Positions 22,240 to 33,660 of a DNA stretch of 64,000 nucleotides are shown one piece after another. The notes below the pieces were generated by a model. It did not search any database and was not told the origin of the DNA. It was given only the letters and a program-made list of their open reading frames with translations. The translations under genes were made by a program, and so were the position numbers. Every line of letters begins with the position of its first letter. Within the stretch, counting starts at the first letter, position 1. The stretch is from assembly GCA_036925085.1 (NCBI GenBank), contig JAUPFP010000011.1:2259797-2323796 (forward strand). Direction: 5' to 3'. This DNA is from Brachycybe producta. Lineage: Eukaryota > Arthropoda > Diplopoda > Playtdesmida > Andrognathidae.

Positions 22240-23170
22240 AAGTTCAATTCAGACAGAGTCTGATATGTATTTTTATGTTATTGAATTTTCACACTTAACA
22301 ATTGGGAATGTCATGTTTTGGATATTATAATTTTTACGTGAAAAAGTCCTTTTTTTCTATTACAGTTGCATACTCATGTATCAATTGTACAAAATGAATC
22401 TATAGTGTTTTCTATACTAACAAGCAAGCATGTGTAAGGTCATTTTGGTAAAAGTACAATCATCCAGGTCCAGATTAACACTTGTGGGAGCCCTGTTTCA
22501 AGTAGAACCCCAAGTAGAGCCGAATGAAGGATTATGATGAATCTTACATATACATGTACATCAATTTCAAACACTGCATCCTGGTTATTGTCATTGACAT
22601 TGCTAATGCTTAACAACTGTTCTGGCACTTTAAGAAATGACATTATTTTCTGGACGTTCTGTGCCACAGAACGTTCTTTGCTGCTTTTTTTCTTATTTTA
22701 GCTTTCTCTTGAGAGCACCACACAAATATTTCCACTGCATTACAAAGGCTAATCGTACCATCTGTAGATATATAGTATTCCCGACTTACAAAAAGCAAAG
22801 ATTGCGTTAATTTATAAGCACAGACTGTCAAACTCCACGTAATACCAGGCTACCATTGAGTACAATAAATTAACAGAGAGGGATTCGATTAGGAAATTTC
22901 TAGTTTAGTTTGGGATAAATTTTGACAAAAAAACATAAAAATATTGAAATATAATATAATCACAAAATAATTATGACACGTCAAAGTGATTTACTTGTGA
23001 GGCGGGTGGGGGCCCTAAACCTCGGGGGCCCCTGTGTGTATGGCACAGTTGGCACATGCCTTAATACGGGCCTGATCATTCTCTTTCGAGCAGATTTCTG
23101 ATCCTCCAGTCAGATTCCTACAGAGGCCAATGTGACACTCCTTACACATGTGTCGGCGCACACATGCGTG
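22240..23170. other. No gene seen
   Basis: Minus-strand frames at 22440-22667 and 22643-22831 have partly protein-like stretches (for example QKIMSFLKVPEQLLS), and could be decayed remains upstream of the transposase-like pseudogene, but I cannot support a gene. Confidence 0.35.
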
Positions 23171-23179
23171 AGGAATATC

Positions 23180-23545
23180 ATTTACCATGCCTTGAGTTTG
23201 GCCCCATGGTGCCCAGATGGCCCTAAATCAGTTGCCCCAAAGAGGCGAAACAGTACTTCACTGGCACACATGGAAATAATTAAAGAGGAAATTACTTTTC
23301 CTCATGTCCAGTGACACTGGACAGACCCAGATGATTTTTCTGAAATCATTTACATATTTCGGAGGAATGAGTTCCAAAAAAGGAAATATTTTGGGACCAG
23401 AGATCGCCATTGGTCAGTCCGACAGATGGGCGACCCCTGGTCACAGGTGGCCCCTCCCAAGGGCCAAAAAGAACAAAACAAGCACGCGAGGTACCCTCAG
23501 GAGGACAGTAGGCAGAGATTTTGTGGGAACAGAGTGTTTCCCTCC
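23180..23545. repeat. Unclassified dispersed repeat, copies 2 and 3
   Basis: Two diverged modules in the same orientation as 21930-22230, marked by GGTGCCCAGATGGCCC and TCACAGGTGGCCCCTCC, each followed by a GCCAAA- or GGCGAAA-containing stretch and a GCAC end. The 82-codon plus frame 23304-23552 runs across the third module and is probably incidental. Confidence 0.4.
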
Positions 23546-23744
23546 TCAATAGAGAGTTGAGTCCGAGAATATTCTAAGTCTAAGAAGTCCCTTGACTCAG
23601 AATATCCTTAAATCAGTCGCTTATTTCATTTTATTTTACTTATAATGTATCACATTAATACATAAAATAAATCAGTTTGAACGATAGAAAAAGTCTTTTT
23701 CTTGTTTGCGAAGACACTTCTGGGAGGTATAGAGTCATCGCTGT

Positions 23745-24060
23745 TTCTTTAAATTGTGGGAACTAGGGAGTCCCGTCTACACGGAAACCCCAAAAAGGAT
23801 CAACAATGCCAGGGAATCCTACTCCAATCAGAAGCGGAGGCGTGACCAAGGGTTGCGCATCCAGGCCAACAAGTAGACCTGGATCACCCGGCAGGTCGAA
23901 AAACCCGAGCTCGGAGAGTGTGGAGCATTGCACCACCCGAACTCAACCAGCTGGTCTGGGACCAGCCACCCACTAAGAGACAGTCAAAATCAAGAACCAC
24001 CTGGATGGGGCCCAGGCATATTACACTAATTAATTCCAGTTAAGAGCTGGGCCATATCCA
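23745..24060. other. GC-richer island, unclassified; possible decayed coding repeat
   Basis: Noticeably richer in G and C than its surroundings. One plus-strand frame with a single interruption has a run resembling coding sequence (ESYSNQKRRRDQGLRIQANK, then TWITRQVEKPELGE). This could be a fragment of a LINE or DNA transposon ORF. I do not recognise it. Confidence 0.3.
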
Positions 24061-24069
24061 GTCAGGCAG

Positions 24070-24780
24070 AACAAGAACAGACACCATCCCTGTGATTTCT
24101 AACAGAGGAGTCCAGGGATGCCATAAAGGGTAACTTGACCACGTAGTAAGATTTTCATAGTTACTTTTTTAAATTAACTTTTTACAGCTACTTGAAATTG
24201 ACCACATTTTTAAGTTTTGAACTTTATCAAACTTTTTATTGAATTTTGGCCCGATTTCTATAGAAAACAGAACACATGAAGTTGAAACTACTTAAAAAGT
24301 CGTAAAAGTAGTTGTAGAAAGCAAGCTGCTGAGTGACCCTATATATGTTTCCATTTATTAGCCCTACGAAAATGTTATTACAATTTAAGTAGTCTACATT
24401 CTAAGTTTATTGAACATTAAAAAGATCCTAGAAAGCCTCTTCGATTCAACTAAATAGAAGAGAAGCATTGAAAAGTCACAAAAGACCTTACAACTTTTTT
24501 TATATACAAAAACTCTATTAAAAACACAGTAACTTTCCAAACATAGGCCTCCAATAGAAAATAACGCCCAAATTCAATGAACAAAACTTCACACTTGAAA
24601 TTCAAAACGAAACCCTGTAAAGGCCTTGGCATTGAGGCCAATTTTGATAGACATTTCGGCAACAAAATTAAGTTGAAGGTTGCTGTAAACATCGTAAAGA
24701 AAATGTACACGAACCTTACCTATATTCGAATATTGTTCCCCAATTTCGAACCCATTTAGAAGTAACTTAAAGCACTAAAT
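24070..24780. other. No gene seen
   Basis: AT-rich sequence upstream of the LINE fragment; it may include decayed LINE sequence, but nothing could be aligned by eye. Confidence 0.35.
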
Positions 24781-24784
24781 AGAA

Positions 24785-25205
24785 ATGGTACAGCGTAGGG
24801 CTGCAATATTTGTGAAAGGACTGACAGTGTATATTTTATCCTTAACAGGCCCACGAAATGACCAAAGCCTTGCCCTTTTCGAACGCTTACTGGCAGATGA
24901 TAATATTTCTCTACTTAATGACTTATTGAATACACATCCTCATAAGGGAAGACACGGGCATTCAACGACTTTAAAAGAATTAATGCCTAGAACTGATGCA
25001 TATTTTTGGTCTTTTTTCCCAAATGTTATTAGACTATGGAATTCTCTTCCAATTGATAGTTCTTTGTTAGAATGACGATTTCAATTTAACAATGATGTCT
25101 TGTTTTACCTGAATGAGACTCATTGGTGATCAAGAGCAATCCCCCCTGCCACATGGCTTTTAAGTTCATTGCAAGTGTACTGAGTTGAATTGAATTTAAT
25201 ATATG
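24785..25205 (+). mobile_element. 5'-truncated non-LTR retrotransposon, C-terminal end of ORF2 and 3' UTR
   Basis: The open frame to 25075 starts with VQRRAAIFVKGL and ends with DAYFWSFFPNVIRLWNSLP and a stop. These two landmarks (V-Q-R-R-A-A and F-F-P..I-R-W-N-S-L-P) mark the extreme C-terminus of the ORF2 protein of CR1/L2/Jockey-type LINEs. About 130 bp of 3' UTR follow and end in a (TTGAAT)-like tail. The reverse transcriptase itself is missing, as usual for 5'-truncated copies. Not functional. Confidence 0.75.
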
Positions 25206-25209
25206 GAAA

Positions 25210-25700
25210 GACGCCAACCTAGACACAGTTTAAAAGCCATACGTGTGCCAAGGTTGCATTCCTTCCATAGAAAATACATTGCAACGACAGCCCAGCGACC
25301 TTTTGACTTGATTTTGCTGCTGAAAAGTCTTTCAAAAGTCGACTGTGTGTTCTGACCCTAAACCCATAGAAAGAAAAAAAAAACTGTTCAAAGAATACTC
25401 GGAAAAAATGTCTGGAACACTACTCAGAGGATTTACATTAATGTTTATCTTCTAAGTTTTCTTCTTAAATTTAGGCCTTAAATGTTTAAACTTAATCAGA
25501 TTTCAATATTATATATATATATATAAAAAAAACCCAACACTTATTTAAAGCCCCTTTTGCTTGAGATAAAAGGTTTCTAATGAAGAAATATCAAATGGGA
25601 AACAAAAACAAAACACAAACAACCAATGATGACATCCAGTATTGTATGGTATGTCAATTGTGAAAAAGTACTAAACTTAAAGGAAGTTTCTTGTTCCTGT
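25210..25700. other. No gene seen
   Basis: AT-rich sequence with a TA run near 25512-25525. No protein-like frame. Confidence 0.45.
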
Positions 25701-25854
25701 TTACAAATGGATTACATTTGTCACAATTTGTGAAGTTTGCGTCACAATCTGCTGCCACCCATGAGGCATCAAGACAAGTGAAGATAGAAGGCAAAGAATT
25801 GGTACCGGGAACTGCACTGCCACCAAATGAAATAGCAACTACACAGGGGTGTTC

Positions 25855-25945
25855 GACATTTGCCCAACGGACACTTGCCCTAAAGCCATTTGCCCTAAAG
25901 GGACATTTGTCCTAAAACCACTTGCCCTAAAAGGACACAGGAGCA
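25855..25945. repeat. Array of TTGCCCTAAA phrases, copy 2
   Basis: CATTTGCCCAACGGACACTT, then GCCATTTGCCCTAAAGGGAC, CATTTGTCCTAAAACC and CACTTGCCCTAAAAGGAC. Same phrase family as 16195-16450 and 48740-48895. Confidence 0.7.
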
Positions 25946-25949
25946 GACA

Positions 25950-26605
25950 CAAGATTATGCAAAACATTTCAAAAGATGATGAAACGAACTAAGCGTCACG
26001 TGGACATGTTGACCGGCGCTGGACATGCGCAGTGGCGTATTTTTGAACGAAACAAGTGAAAGAAACTGGATGAAACATGGAAGTAGAGAAGACAACTCTG
26101 CTTTGTTTCAACGTGTCTCGCTATGTGTCGTCGTATATGTCATCGCTTTTGTTCAACTTTGTGTCAGCCAGTTTGCATCGACTCATTTGTATGCATGTAG
26201 TCACCGTGGAATATGACACAATAAACACAATGACACAAAAATGTTTTGTTTCACGCAAACAATCACTAAAACAGTACCGGTATCATTATTATACATTATT
26301 TAAAAATCTAACAATGTAAATACTTTTCTTTTCAGAGAGAAAGAGAAAAAAAAAATCCATCTCAATAGTTCTTATTTATTTTCTTGTTTGCAACTTTGGA
26401 ATGCTAAAGGAAATTGCATTTTCCACAAACCATATAAAGTTCCAATCCATATTGAGCGGATGGCCTTATATATAAAGCCAAAAAAATTTTTTTTTGTGTC
26501 CAAAGTCACCACCAACCCAAAAGTCTTAAATTTTATAACAAGTTACCACAATTGGTTTGTGACAGGCGATGAGATAAAAATAGACAGCTACAGGATATCT
26601 CAAAA
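25950..26605. other. No gene seen
   Basis: Mixed AT-rich DNA upstream of the purine array. The long frame that enters the array from 26388 owes its length to the array, not to gene structure. Confidence 0.5.
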
Positions 26606-26611
26606 CGTCTT

Positions 26612-29600
26612 AGGAAGACAGAGAGAGCGGGAGAGATGGAAAAGAAGAGAGAGAAAGATGGAGAGGAAGAGAGAAAGATGGAGAGGAAGAGAGAAAGATG
26701 GAGAGGAAGAGAGAAAGATGGAGAGGAAGAGAGAAAGATGGAGAGGAAGAGAGAAAGACGGAGAGGAAGAGAGAAAGACGGAGAGGAAGAGAGAAAGACG
26801 GAGAGGAAGAGAGAAAGACGGAGAGGAAGAGAGAAAGATGGAGAGGAAGAGAGAAAGATGGAGAGAAAGAGGGAGATGGAGAGAAAGAGAGGGAGATGGA
26901 GAGAAAGAGAAAAAGATGGAGAGAAAGAGAGAAATATGGAGAGGGAGAGAAAGAGAGGGGGAGAAAGAGAAAGAGAGGGAGAGAAAGAGAGGGAGATGGA
27001 GAGAAAGAGAGGGAGATGGAGAGAAAGAGAGAAAGATGGAGAGGGAGAGAAAGAGAGGGAGATGGAGAGAAAGAGAAAGATGGAGAGGGAGAGAAAGAGA
27101 GGGAGAGAAAGAGAGGGAGAGAAAGAGAGGGAGATGGAGAAAAAGAGAGGGAGATGGAGAAAAAGAGAGAAAGATGGAGAGAAAGATGGAGAGAAAGAGA
27201 GAAAGATGGAGAGAAAGAGAGAAAGATGGAGAGAAAGAGAGAAAGATGGAAAGAAAGAGGGAGATGGAGAGAAAGAGAGGGAGATGGAGAGAAAGAGAGA
27301 AAGATGGAGAGAAAGAGAGAAAGATGGAGATGGAGAGAAAGATGGAGAGAAAGAGAGAAAGAGAGGGAGATGGAGAGAAAGATGGAGAGGGAGAGAAAGA
27401 GAAAGAGAGGGAGATGGAGAGAAAGAGAGAAAGATGGAGAGGGAGAGAAAGAGAGAAAGAGAGGGAGATGGAGAGAAAGAGAGAAAGATGGAGAGGGAGA
27501 GAAAGAGAGAAAGATGGAGAGGGAGAGAAAGAGAAAGAGAGGGAGAGGGAGAGAAAGAGAAAGAGAGGGAGAGAACGAGAAAGAGAGGGAGATGGAGAGA
27601 AAGAGAGAAAGATGGAGAGGGAGAGAAAGAGAAAGAGAGGGAGATGGAGAGAAAGAGAAAGAGAGGGAGATGGAGAGAAAGAGAAAGAGAGGGAGAGAAA
27701 GAGAGGGAGAGAAAGAGAAAGAGAGGGAGAGAAAGAGAAAGAGAGGGAGAGAAAGAGAGGGAGATGGAGAGAAAGAGAAAGAGAGGGAGAGAAAGAGAGA
27801 GAGAGGGAGAGAAAGAGAGGGAGATGGAGAGAAAGAGAGGGAGATGGAGAGAAAGAGAGGGAGATGGAGAGAAAGAGAGGGAGATGGAGAGAAAGAGAGG
27901 GAGATGGAGAGAAAGAGAGGGAGATGGAGAGAAAGAGAGGGAGATGGAGAGAAAGAGAGAAAGATGGAGAGAAAGAGAGGGAGATGGAGAGAAAGAGAGG
28001 GAGATGGAGAGAAAGAGAGGGAGATGGAGAGAAAGAGAGGGAGATGGAGAGAAAGAGAGAAGATGGAGAGAAAGAGAGGGAGATGGAGAGAAAGAGAGGG
28101 AGATGGAGAGAAAGAGAGAAAGATGGAGAGAAAGAGAGGGAGATGGAGAGAAAGAGAGAAAGATGGAGAGAAAGAGAGAAAGATGGAGAGAAAGAGAGAA
28201 AGATGGAGAGAAAGAGAGGGAGATGGAGAGAAAGAGAGAAAGATGGAGAGAAAGAGAGAAAGATGGAGAGGAAGAGAGGGATATGGAGAGGAAGATAGAA
28301 AGATGGAGAGGAAGAGAGAAAGCTAAAGAGGAAGAGAGAAAGATGGAGAGGAAGAGAAAGCTAAAGAGGAAGAGAGAAAGATGGAGAGGAAGAGAGAAGA
28401 TGGAGAGGAAGAGAGGAAAAGAAGAAGAGAGAAAGATGGAGAGGAAGAGAGGGATATGGAGAAGAAGAGAGAAAGATGGAGAGAGAGAGAAAGATGGAGA
28501 GGAAGAGAGAAAGATGGAGAGGAAGAGAGGATAAGGAGAAGAAGAGAGAAAGATGGAGAGGAAGAGAGAAAGATGGAGAGGAAGAGAGGGATATGGAGAA
28601 GAAGAGAGAAAGATGGAGAGGAAGAGAGGGATATGGAGAAGAAGAGAGAAAGATGGAGAGGAAGAGAGGGATATGGAGAAGAAGAGAGAAAGATGGAGAG
28701 GAAGAGAGGGATATGGAGAAGAAGAGAGAAAGATGGAGGAAGAGAGGGATATGGAGAAGAAGAGAGAAAGATGGAGAGGAAGAGAGAAAGATGGAGAGGA
28801 AGAGAGGGATATGGAGAAGAAGAGAGAAAAATGGAGAGGAAGAGAGAAAGATGGAGAGGAAGAGAGGGATATGGAGAAGAAGAGAGAAAGATGGAGAGGA
28901 AGAGAGAAAGATGGAGAGGAAGAGAGAAAGATGGAGAGGAAGAGAGGGATATGGAGAAGAAGAGATAAAGATGGAGAGGAAGAGAGAAAGATGGAGAGGA
29001 ACAGAGGGATATGGAGAAGAAGAGAGAAAGATGGAGAGGAAGAGAGAAAGATGGAGAGGAAGAGAGAGAGTGATGGAGAGGAAGAGAGAGAGATGAAGAG
29101 AAAGAGAGAGAGATGAAGAGAAAGAGAGAGAGATGAAGAGAAAGAGATGAAAAGTAAAAGAGAGAGATGAAGAGAAAGAGAGAGAGATGAAGAGAAAGAG
29201 AGAGAGATGAAGAAAAAGAAAGAGAGATGAAGAAAAAGAAAGAGAGATGAATAAAAAGAAAGAGAGATGAAGAAAAGAAAGAGAGATGAAGAAAAAGAAA
29301 GAGAGATGAAGAGAAAGAAAGAGATGAAGAGAAAAAGAAAGAGAGATGAAGAAAAAGAAAGAGAGATGAAGAGAAAGAAAGAGATGAAGAGAAAGAAAGA
29401 GAGATGAAGAGAAAGAAAGAGAGATGAAGAGAAAGAAAGAGATGAAGAGAAAGAAAGAGATGAAGAGAAAGAAAGAGAGATGAAGAGAAAGAGAGAAAGA
29501 GGAAGAGAGAGATGAAGAGGAAGAGAGAGAGAGAGATGATGAGGAAGAGAGAGATGATGAGGAAGAGAGAGATGATGAGGAAGAGAGAGATGATGAGGAA

Positions 29601-29803
29601 GAGAGAGATGATGAGGAAGAGAGAGATGATGAGGAAGAGAGAGATGAAGAGGAAGACAGAAATGGAAAGGAAAAGAGAGAGATGGAAAGGAAAAGAGAGA
29701 GATGAAGAGGAAGAGAGAGATGGAAAGGAAAAGAGAGATGAAGAGGAAGAGAGATGGAAAGGAAAAATAGAGAGATAAAGAGGAAGAGCGAGATGGAGAG
29801 AGA
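26612..29803. repeat. 3.2-kb polypurine minisatellite (GA-rich, five sub-domains)
   Basis: The plus strand is almost entirely A and G, interrupted mainly by the T of GATGG, GATATGG or GATGA. Sub-domains differ: 20-bp GAGAGGAAGAGAGAAAGATG units (about 26640-26865); GAGAAAGAGAGGGAGATG units mixed with shorter ones (to about 28260); 40-bp units with GGGATATGGAGAAGAAG (to about 29050); AGAGATGAAGAGAAAG units (to about 29500); and GATGATGAGGAAGAGAGA units (29530-29650). Frames of over 500 codons are open on both strands because stop codons need T in positions that rarely occur. They give only E/R/K/M/G or S/L/F/P repeats and are not genes. Confidence 0.95.
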
Positions 29804-29809
29804 CCATCT

Positions 29810-31280
29810 TAAAAATGCCATTCACGTTTTTCATTTTAACAAACTTACACATAAAGGACATACATGTACATACAAACATCTGTATTTTACAACTGAACTT
29901 CTTTTAGACTTGAAAACATGTATTTTACGTTTTCAGCATTCGCAAAGCAGGTCGTTGTCATAATAATATGCACAGATAGAAATGACTTTTTTGGTTCATT
30001 TTTTAAGAGACTGAGATGAAAGGCTTAAAAAGCAAGAAGACGTTAAGGCTAGAACACACTTAAATTTTTTTGTTGTGATACAATGTTCATGGCTGCTCCG
30101 CTACAAAGTTGCGGGGCAGACATCCTTCTTCTCGCCTGTATTTTATTTCTCTTCGAAATTGCATATTACCGAAATCAGAGAGAACGGTCCCCCCCCCCCT
30201 CAGCACCAAGTAAGGGTCAGATGTTCTGACTCAGAACTTAGACTGCAACAACTTCTCTTAGCCTAAGGGGCGGTTTCCACCCCAAAACCGATAAAAGTAT
30301 AAGCTGATCACCACAACAAGAGCTTCCACATTGTTACATAATACAGGCAATTCAATAAATCGAAACATGACTTCAGTAGAAATTGAAACTAAGTGAAAAT
30401 GAAGTTGATTTAAGAAGAAAAAAAATTGCCTAGTATAAAAAAAGTCAAATAAACTCTTGAAGGTATATATATACATCTAAGTTTAGAATTCTGCATCCCT
30501 TTCCCCCCCCCCTCCGCCTACCTCACTCCCCTTCTTAAAATAAAAGCACCTGTACATAAAAAAAACTAAAGCTCTGTTTAATGCATTTATGTATACACAA
30601 GCCTGAAGCAGTCTTATAAAAGCACACGTTTTCAATGTGTAAACATAGTTGCCAAACTTTAAATGGATCTTCACATAAAACCAAACTTACAGTATGTTGT
30701 AAAAATAACCAAAAGGCGAAAAATGACGATAAAACAAAATCGTAAAAACACTGAATAACGATTTTTGCAGAAAATACATAAAGAAAATGAAACATTATAA
30801 ATTAAAATATTATAAAAGAGGCACACATTTATAATAATTTTAAACAATTTTGAGCTGCGCTTCCTTTTATGCAAATAAACCTCTTAATGCCCTAAATACA
30901 AAAAGGGTACTACTTAGCATTTAGCATTCATTAAGACTGCGACTCTTAAGTCAAAAGAAGTGCTAAACTTGCGAACTTCTGATAGAAAGTTTCTTGTAAA
31001 AGTTGTTGAGTTCAGCACTAGCTTTGACTTAAAAACCATTAAGAAAATACCATCCTTCAAACTAAATCCTTTGAGCACGTTTCCAAAATAGAAAATACTC
31101 TTTTATTGAGTAGCTTTCAGCTGGATCTTTTTTTTTATATTGGAATCCTCCTCAGAGGGTTTAAAGATGATATTTAAGTGCCAAGTGTCAGTCTTCAATT
31201 TTGGCCAAAGTACTTTTTTAAACAATGAATGTTGTTGTGATAGTGGAACGAATCCTGAAGAGAGGCAATCACTGCAAGCA
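29810..31280. other. No gene seen
   Basis: AT-rich DNA with poly-C runs near 30190 and 30504. Several short frames have no protein-like character. A possible weak foldback (CTTAAGTCAAAAGAAGTGCT near 30945 and AGCACTAGCTTTGACTTAA near 31013) is present. Confidence 0.45.
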
Positions 31281-31287
31281 CCATTAT

Positions 31288-31468
31288 GCCTTGTTTCCAT
31301 TGGGATGAAAATTTGAACTTTTCTGAAAATTTCCAACTGATGAATAATAGAACGCACGTGACCTTTACCAATGATAGTGAATGGGCGGGAGCCACGTGCG
31401 TTCTATATTTTTCACCAGTTGAAATTTTTAAAAAGTTCAAATTTTTCACCCCAGTGGAAACAAGGCTT
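31288..31468. mobile_element. Foldback MITE with GCCTTGTTTCC ends
   Basis: GCCTTGTTTCCATTGGGATG at the left is mirrored by CACCCCAGTGGAAACAAGGC at the right. The inner arms (GAACGCACGTGACC, GCCACGTGCGTTC) are also inverted. The element is about 180 bp with a short centre. A clear target duplication was not read. Confidence 0.65.
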
Positions 31469-31479
31469 TACGAAGAATT

Positions 31480-32080
31480 TACGAAATTTAAATTTAACTA
31501 AACACAGAATGCTGCTACCATAGCATCAACTTCAATTCGAAGGTCAGCAAGTAAGATAAGCACATTTTTTTTTTTTTTTTTGTATCATAATCTTATATGT
31601 GGGAATTACTATAGACTTTTATTTGCACCTAAAATGGCTGAGATCAATTATAATATGGCGGCGCTGATCTAACGATAAATGGAAGAAGTGTCATATGAAA
31701 CAAACGCAAATCAAATAATTTTTGGCGTTTACTCAATTTGGAAATTGTTCAACTTGGTATTAACGGATGGTTCACACATGCTGATAAATCAGCAGAAAAT
31801 AAAAAAATTGAAATAAAAATTATAATAAAGTTTCAATTATATTTGAACTGTTTTGTATTGCAATTTAAGGGTTTTCAAACATTGCGACAGAAAACATTTC
31901 AAAAAAATTGTTCAGTTTATAGACGAGGGAAGAATAATTAACTGGAAGAGTCTATGAATAAAGGAAGATGCGTTAGAAGGACGCCTTCCTATTAACAGAT
32001 CACATGTATTTAGTATGAACATACTAAAAAAATGTTAATGAAGTCTTGTCTTAAGCCAAACTCTAGTACACTGAGGAAGG
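31480..32080. other. No gene seen
   Basis: AT-rich DNA with a long poly-T run near 31565-31581. Confidence 0.5.
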
Positions 32081-32084
32081 CTTT

Positions 32085-32335
32085 GTATACAGGGAGGGTT
32101 GATCTCACTAAAAAAATTAGGGAGATTTTTGCACGAAATGACTCTCGACAATGGACATGTTGTGCATGGGTAACGTTTCATTTTGGAGAGTTCATAGGGG
32201 TCTTTTTTCAACAATGTAGCTATTATTATAACAAAGCAATTTTCATGCTGCTTTTGGACTTCCTTGTCCCTCTGCCATAGGCCATTTGAGCTGCTTGCAG
32301 AGTATTAATTCAAATTCAAATTCAAATGTAATTTT
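32085..32335 (+). mobile_element. Non-LTR retrotransposon 3' fragment, copy 2
   Basis: Shares ATTAGGGAGATTTTTGCACG, GGAGAGTTCATAGGGGTCTT, TATTATAACAAAGCA and CCCTCTGCCATAGG with the copy at 51105-51366 and ends in the same (TTCAAA)n tail. The coding part is shortened relative to that copy, losing the FWSFVPRAAR segment. Confidence 0.65.
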
Positions 32336-32339
32336 GCGT

Positions 32340-32895
32340 GGCAACAAGAAACAATGCAACCATTTTTTTTTTCTCCATATAAAATAGAATTATTCAAATT
32401 AGATCAATTTTTTTTTGCGTAGAATTTTTTTTCTGCATGTTCAGCTTCTGGTTCGCCTATTGGCCTTAATAGATGAGCCGGGAAATGCTTGCACTAGAGT
32501 TTTTATTTCTCTGCAGTTCAGGCCTTGCTAGAACTCAAGTGATACACTCAGAAATGAAAGTTTTTGGAAGTTTTTTTTTCTCCCGAAAACTACCGTTTCG
32601 GAGTAGAAATAAAAAAGCTCTGGAATACAATTTGGAATCTAGGGAAGTGCAACACTGCAAAGGTTAGGGCAACCCTGTGTAGACAGCAGCAAGAGTTGTT
32701 TCATAGTCCATCATGCTATTGGCAGCAAATTATTTTCAAGAGTTCCATTTTGTGGGATTTTTTTAGACTTCTTTTCATTGAGCTCTAGCAAGGCCTTTCC
32801 TACGCCTCCTGAGCCCTGTTTCTCAAAAATACAAGTCTTGTAATAAAGAGTTCTGATCAGGACTTGCATCAATAATTCACAATTTTTTTTATTAC
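32340..32895. other. No gene seen
   Basis: AT-rich DNA. CTGAGCCCTGTTTCTCAAAA and CAAGTCTTGTAATAAAG near 32808 resemble GGAGCCCGTTTCACAAAGC and CAAGTCTTTTGAGGAATAA near 47272, so a further old repeat is likely. Confidence 0.4.
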
Positions 32896-32898
32896 CGA

Positions 32899-33660
32899 TT
32901 AAGAGGCTACCATCACAAAAGTTATTTTGAAAAATCTCCACAAAGAGCGCTAGTAAAATTTTTCTATTAAGCCCATAGATCCGATCTTAAAGAAAAAACG
33001 TTAATTTTTAAAATACACAGTCGCAGCAATATGTTTATTTTTCATATTTAAATTTGTCCAATTTTGATGGTTCAATGTGTAGTGTGAACTTTAAATATAT
33101 GTTCATTTAGTGATAGAATGACAAAATTGTTGTGTGGCTCTATTTTTAAAAAGTATTTCAAAATCGAGAATTTCTAACTCTTATGTTAAACTCCATTGAG
33201 AATACACTCGTAAGAACAAAATATCCATTAAAAGGCTCGTAATCATTTTTATCATTTTTATCATTTAAAAAAAACCACAAGTAAACCACTGTGAAGCCAA
33301 CACATTGGCGCGTTTTTTAAAATTATGTTTAGGTTTTTTACGAACATTTTAATGGATGTTTTTTCCTTATTTGGGTGTACTCAATTTAGTTTAACATAAT
33401 AGTTAGAAATTCGCGAATTTGAAATAGTATTTTTTTAATAAAAAAACACCAATTTTTTGTCATTCTATTTCTAAATGAACATATATTTAAAGTTCACACT
33501 GCACATTGAACCATCAAAATTGGACAAATTTAAATATGACAAATATGTTTATTTTAAAAATGAATGTTTTTTCTTTAACATTGAATTTATAGGCTCAATA
33601 GAAATACGATGCTAGCGCTCTTTGCAAAGATTTTTCGAAGTCATTTTACGATGTAGCCTC
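32899..33660. mobile_element. TTAA-flanked palindromic MITE, family B copy 2, split by the Ty3/gypsy insertion
   Basis: TTAA at 32899-32902 precedes AAGAGGCTACCATCACAAAA and the family-typical AAAGAGCGCTAG. The right half reaches CGATGCTAGCGCTCTTTGCA and GATGTAGCCTC at 33660, where the retrotransposon begins. The missing last bases, CCTCTTAA, lie beyond the 3' LTR at 43731-43738 (CCTC is the target duplication). Joined across the insertion, the terminus matches copy 1 at 4979-5756. Confidence 0.8.
33657..33660. other. Target site duplication (left), CCTC
   Basis: CCTC directly before the 5' LTR is repeated directly after the 3' LTR at 43731-43734. A 4-bp duplication fits Ty3/gypsy integrase chemistry. 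Confidence 0.85.

Noticed and set aside
26388-29879. Open frames of 486-636 codons on both strands
   Set aside because: They run through a polypurine tandem array and encode only E/R/K/M/G or S/L/F/P repeats. Several overlapping frames are open at once, as expected from composition rather than selection.
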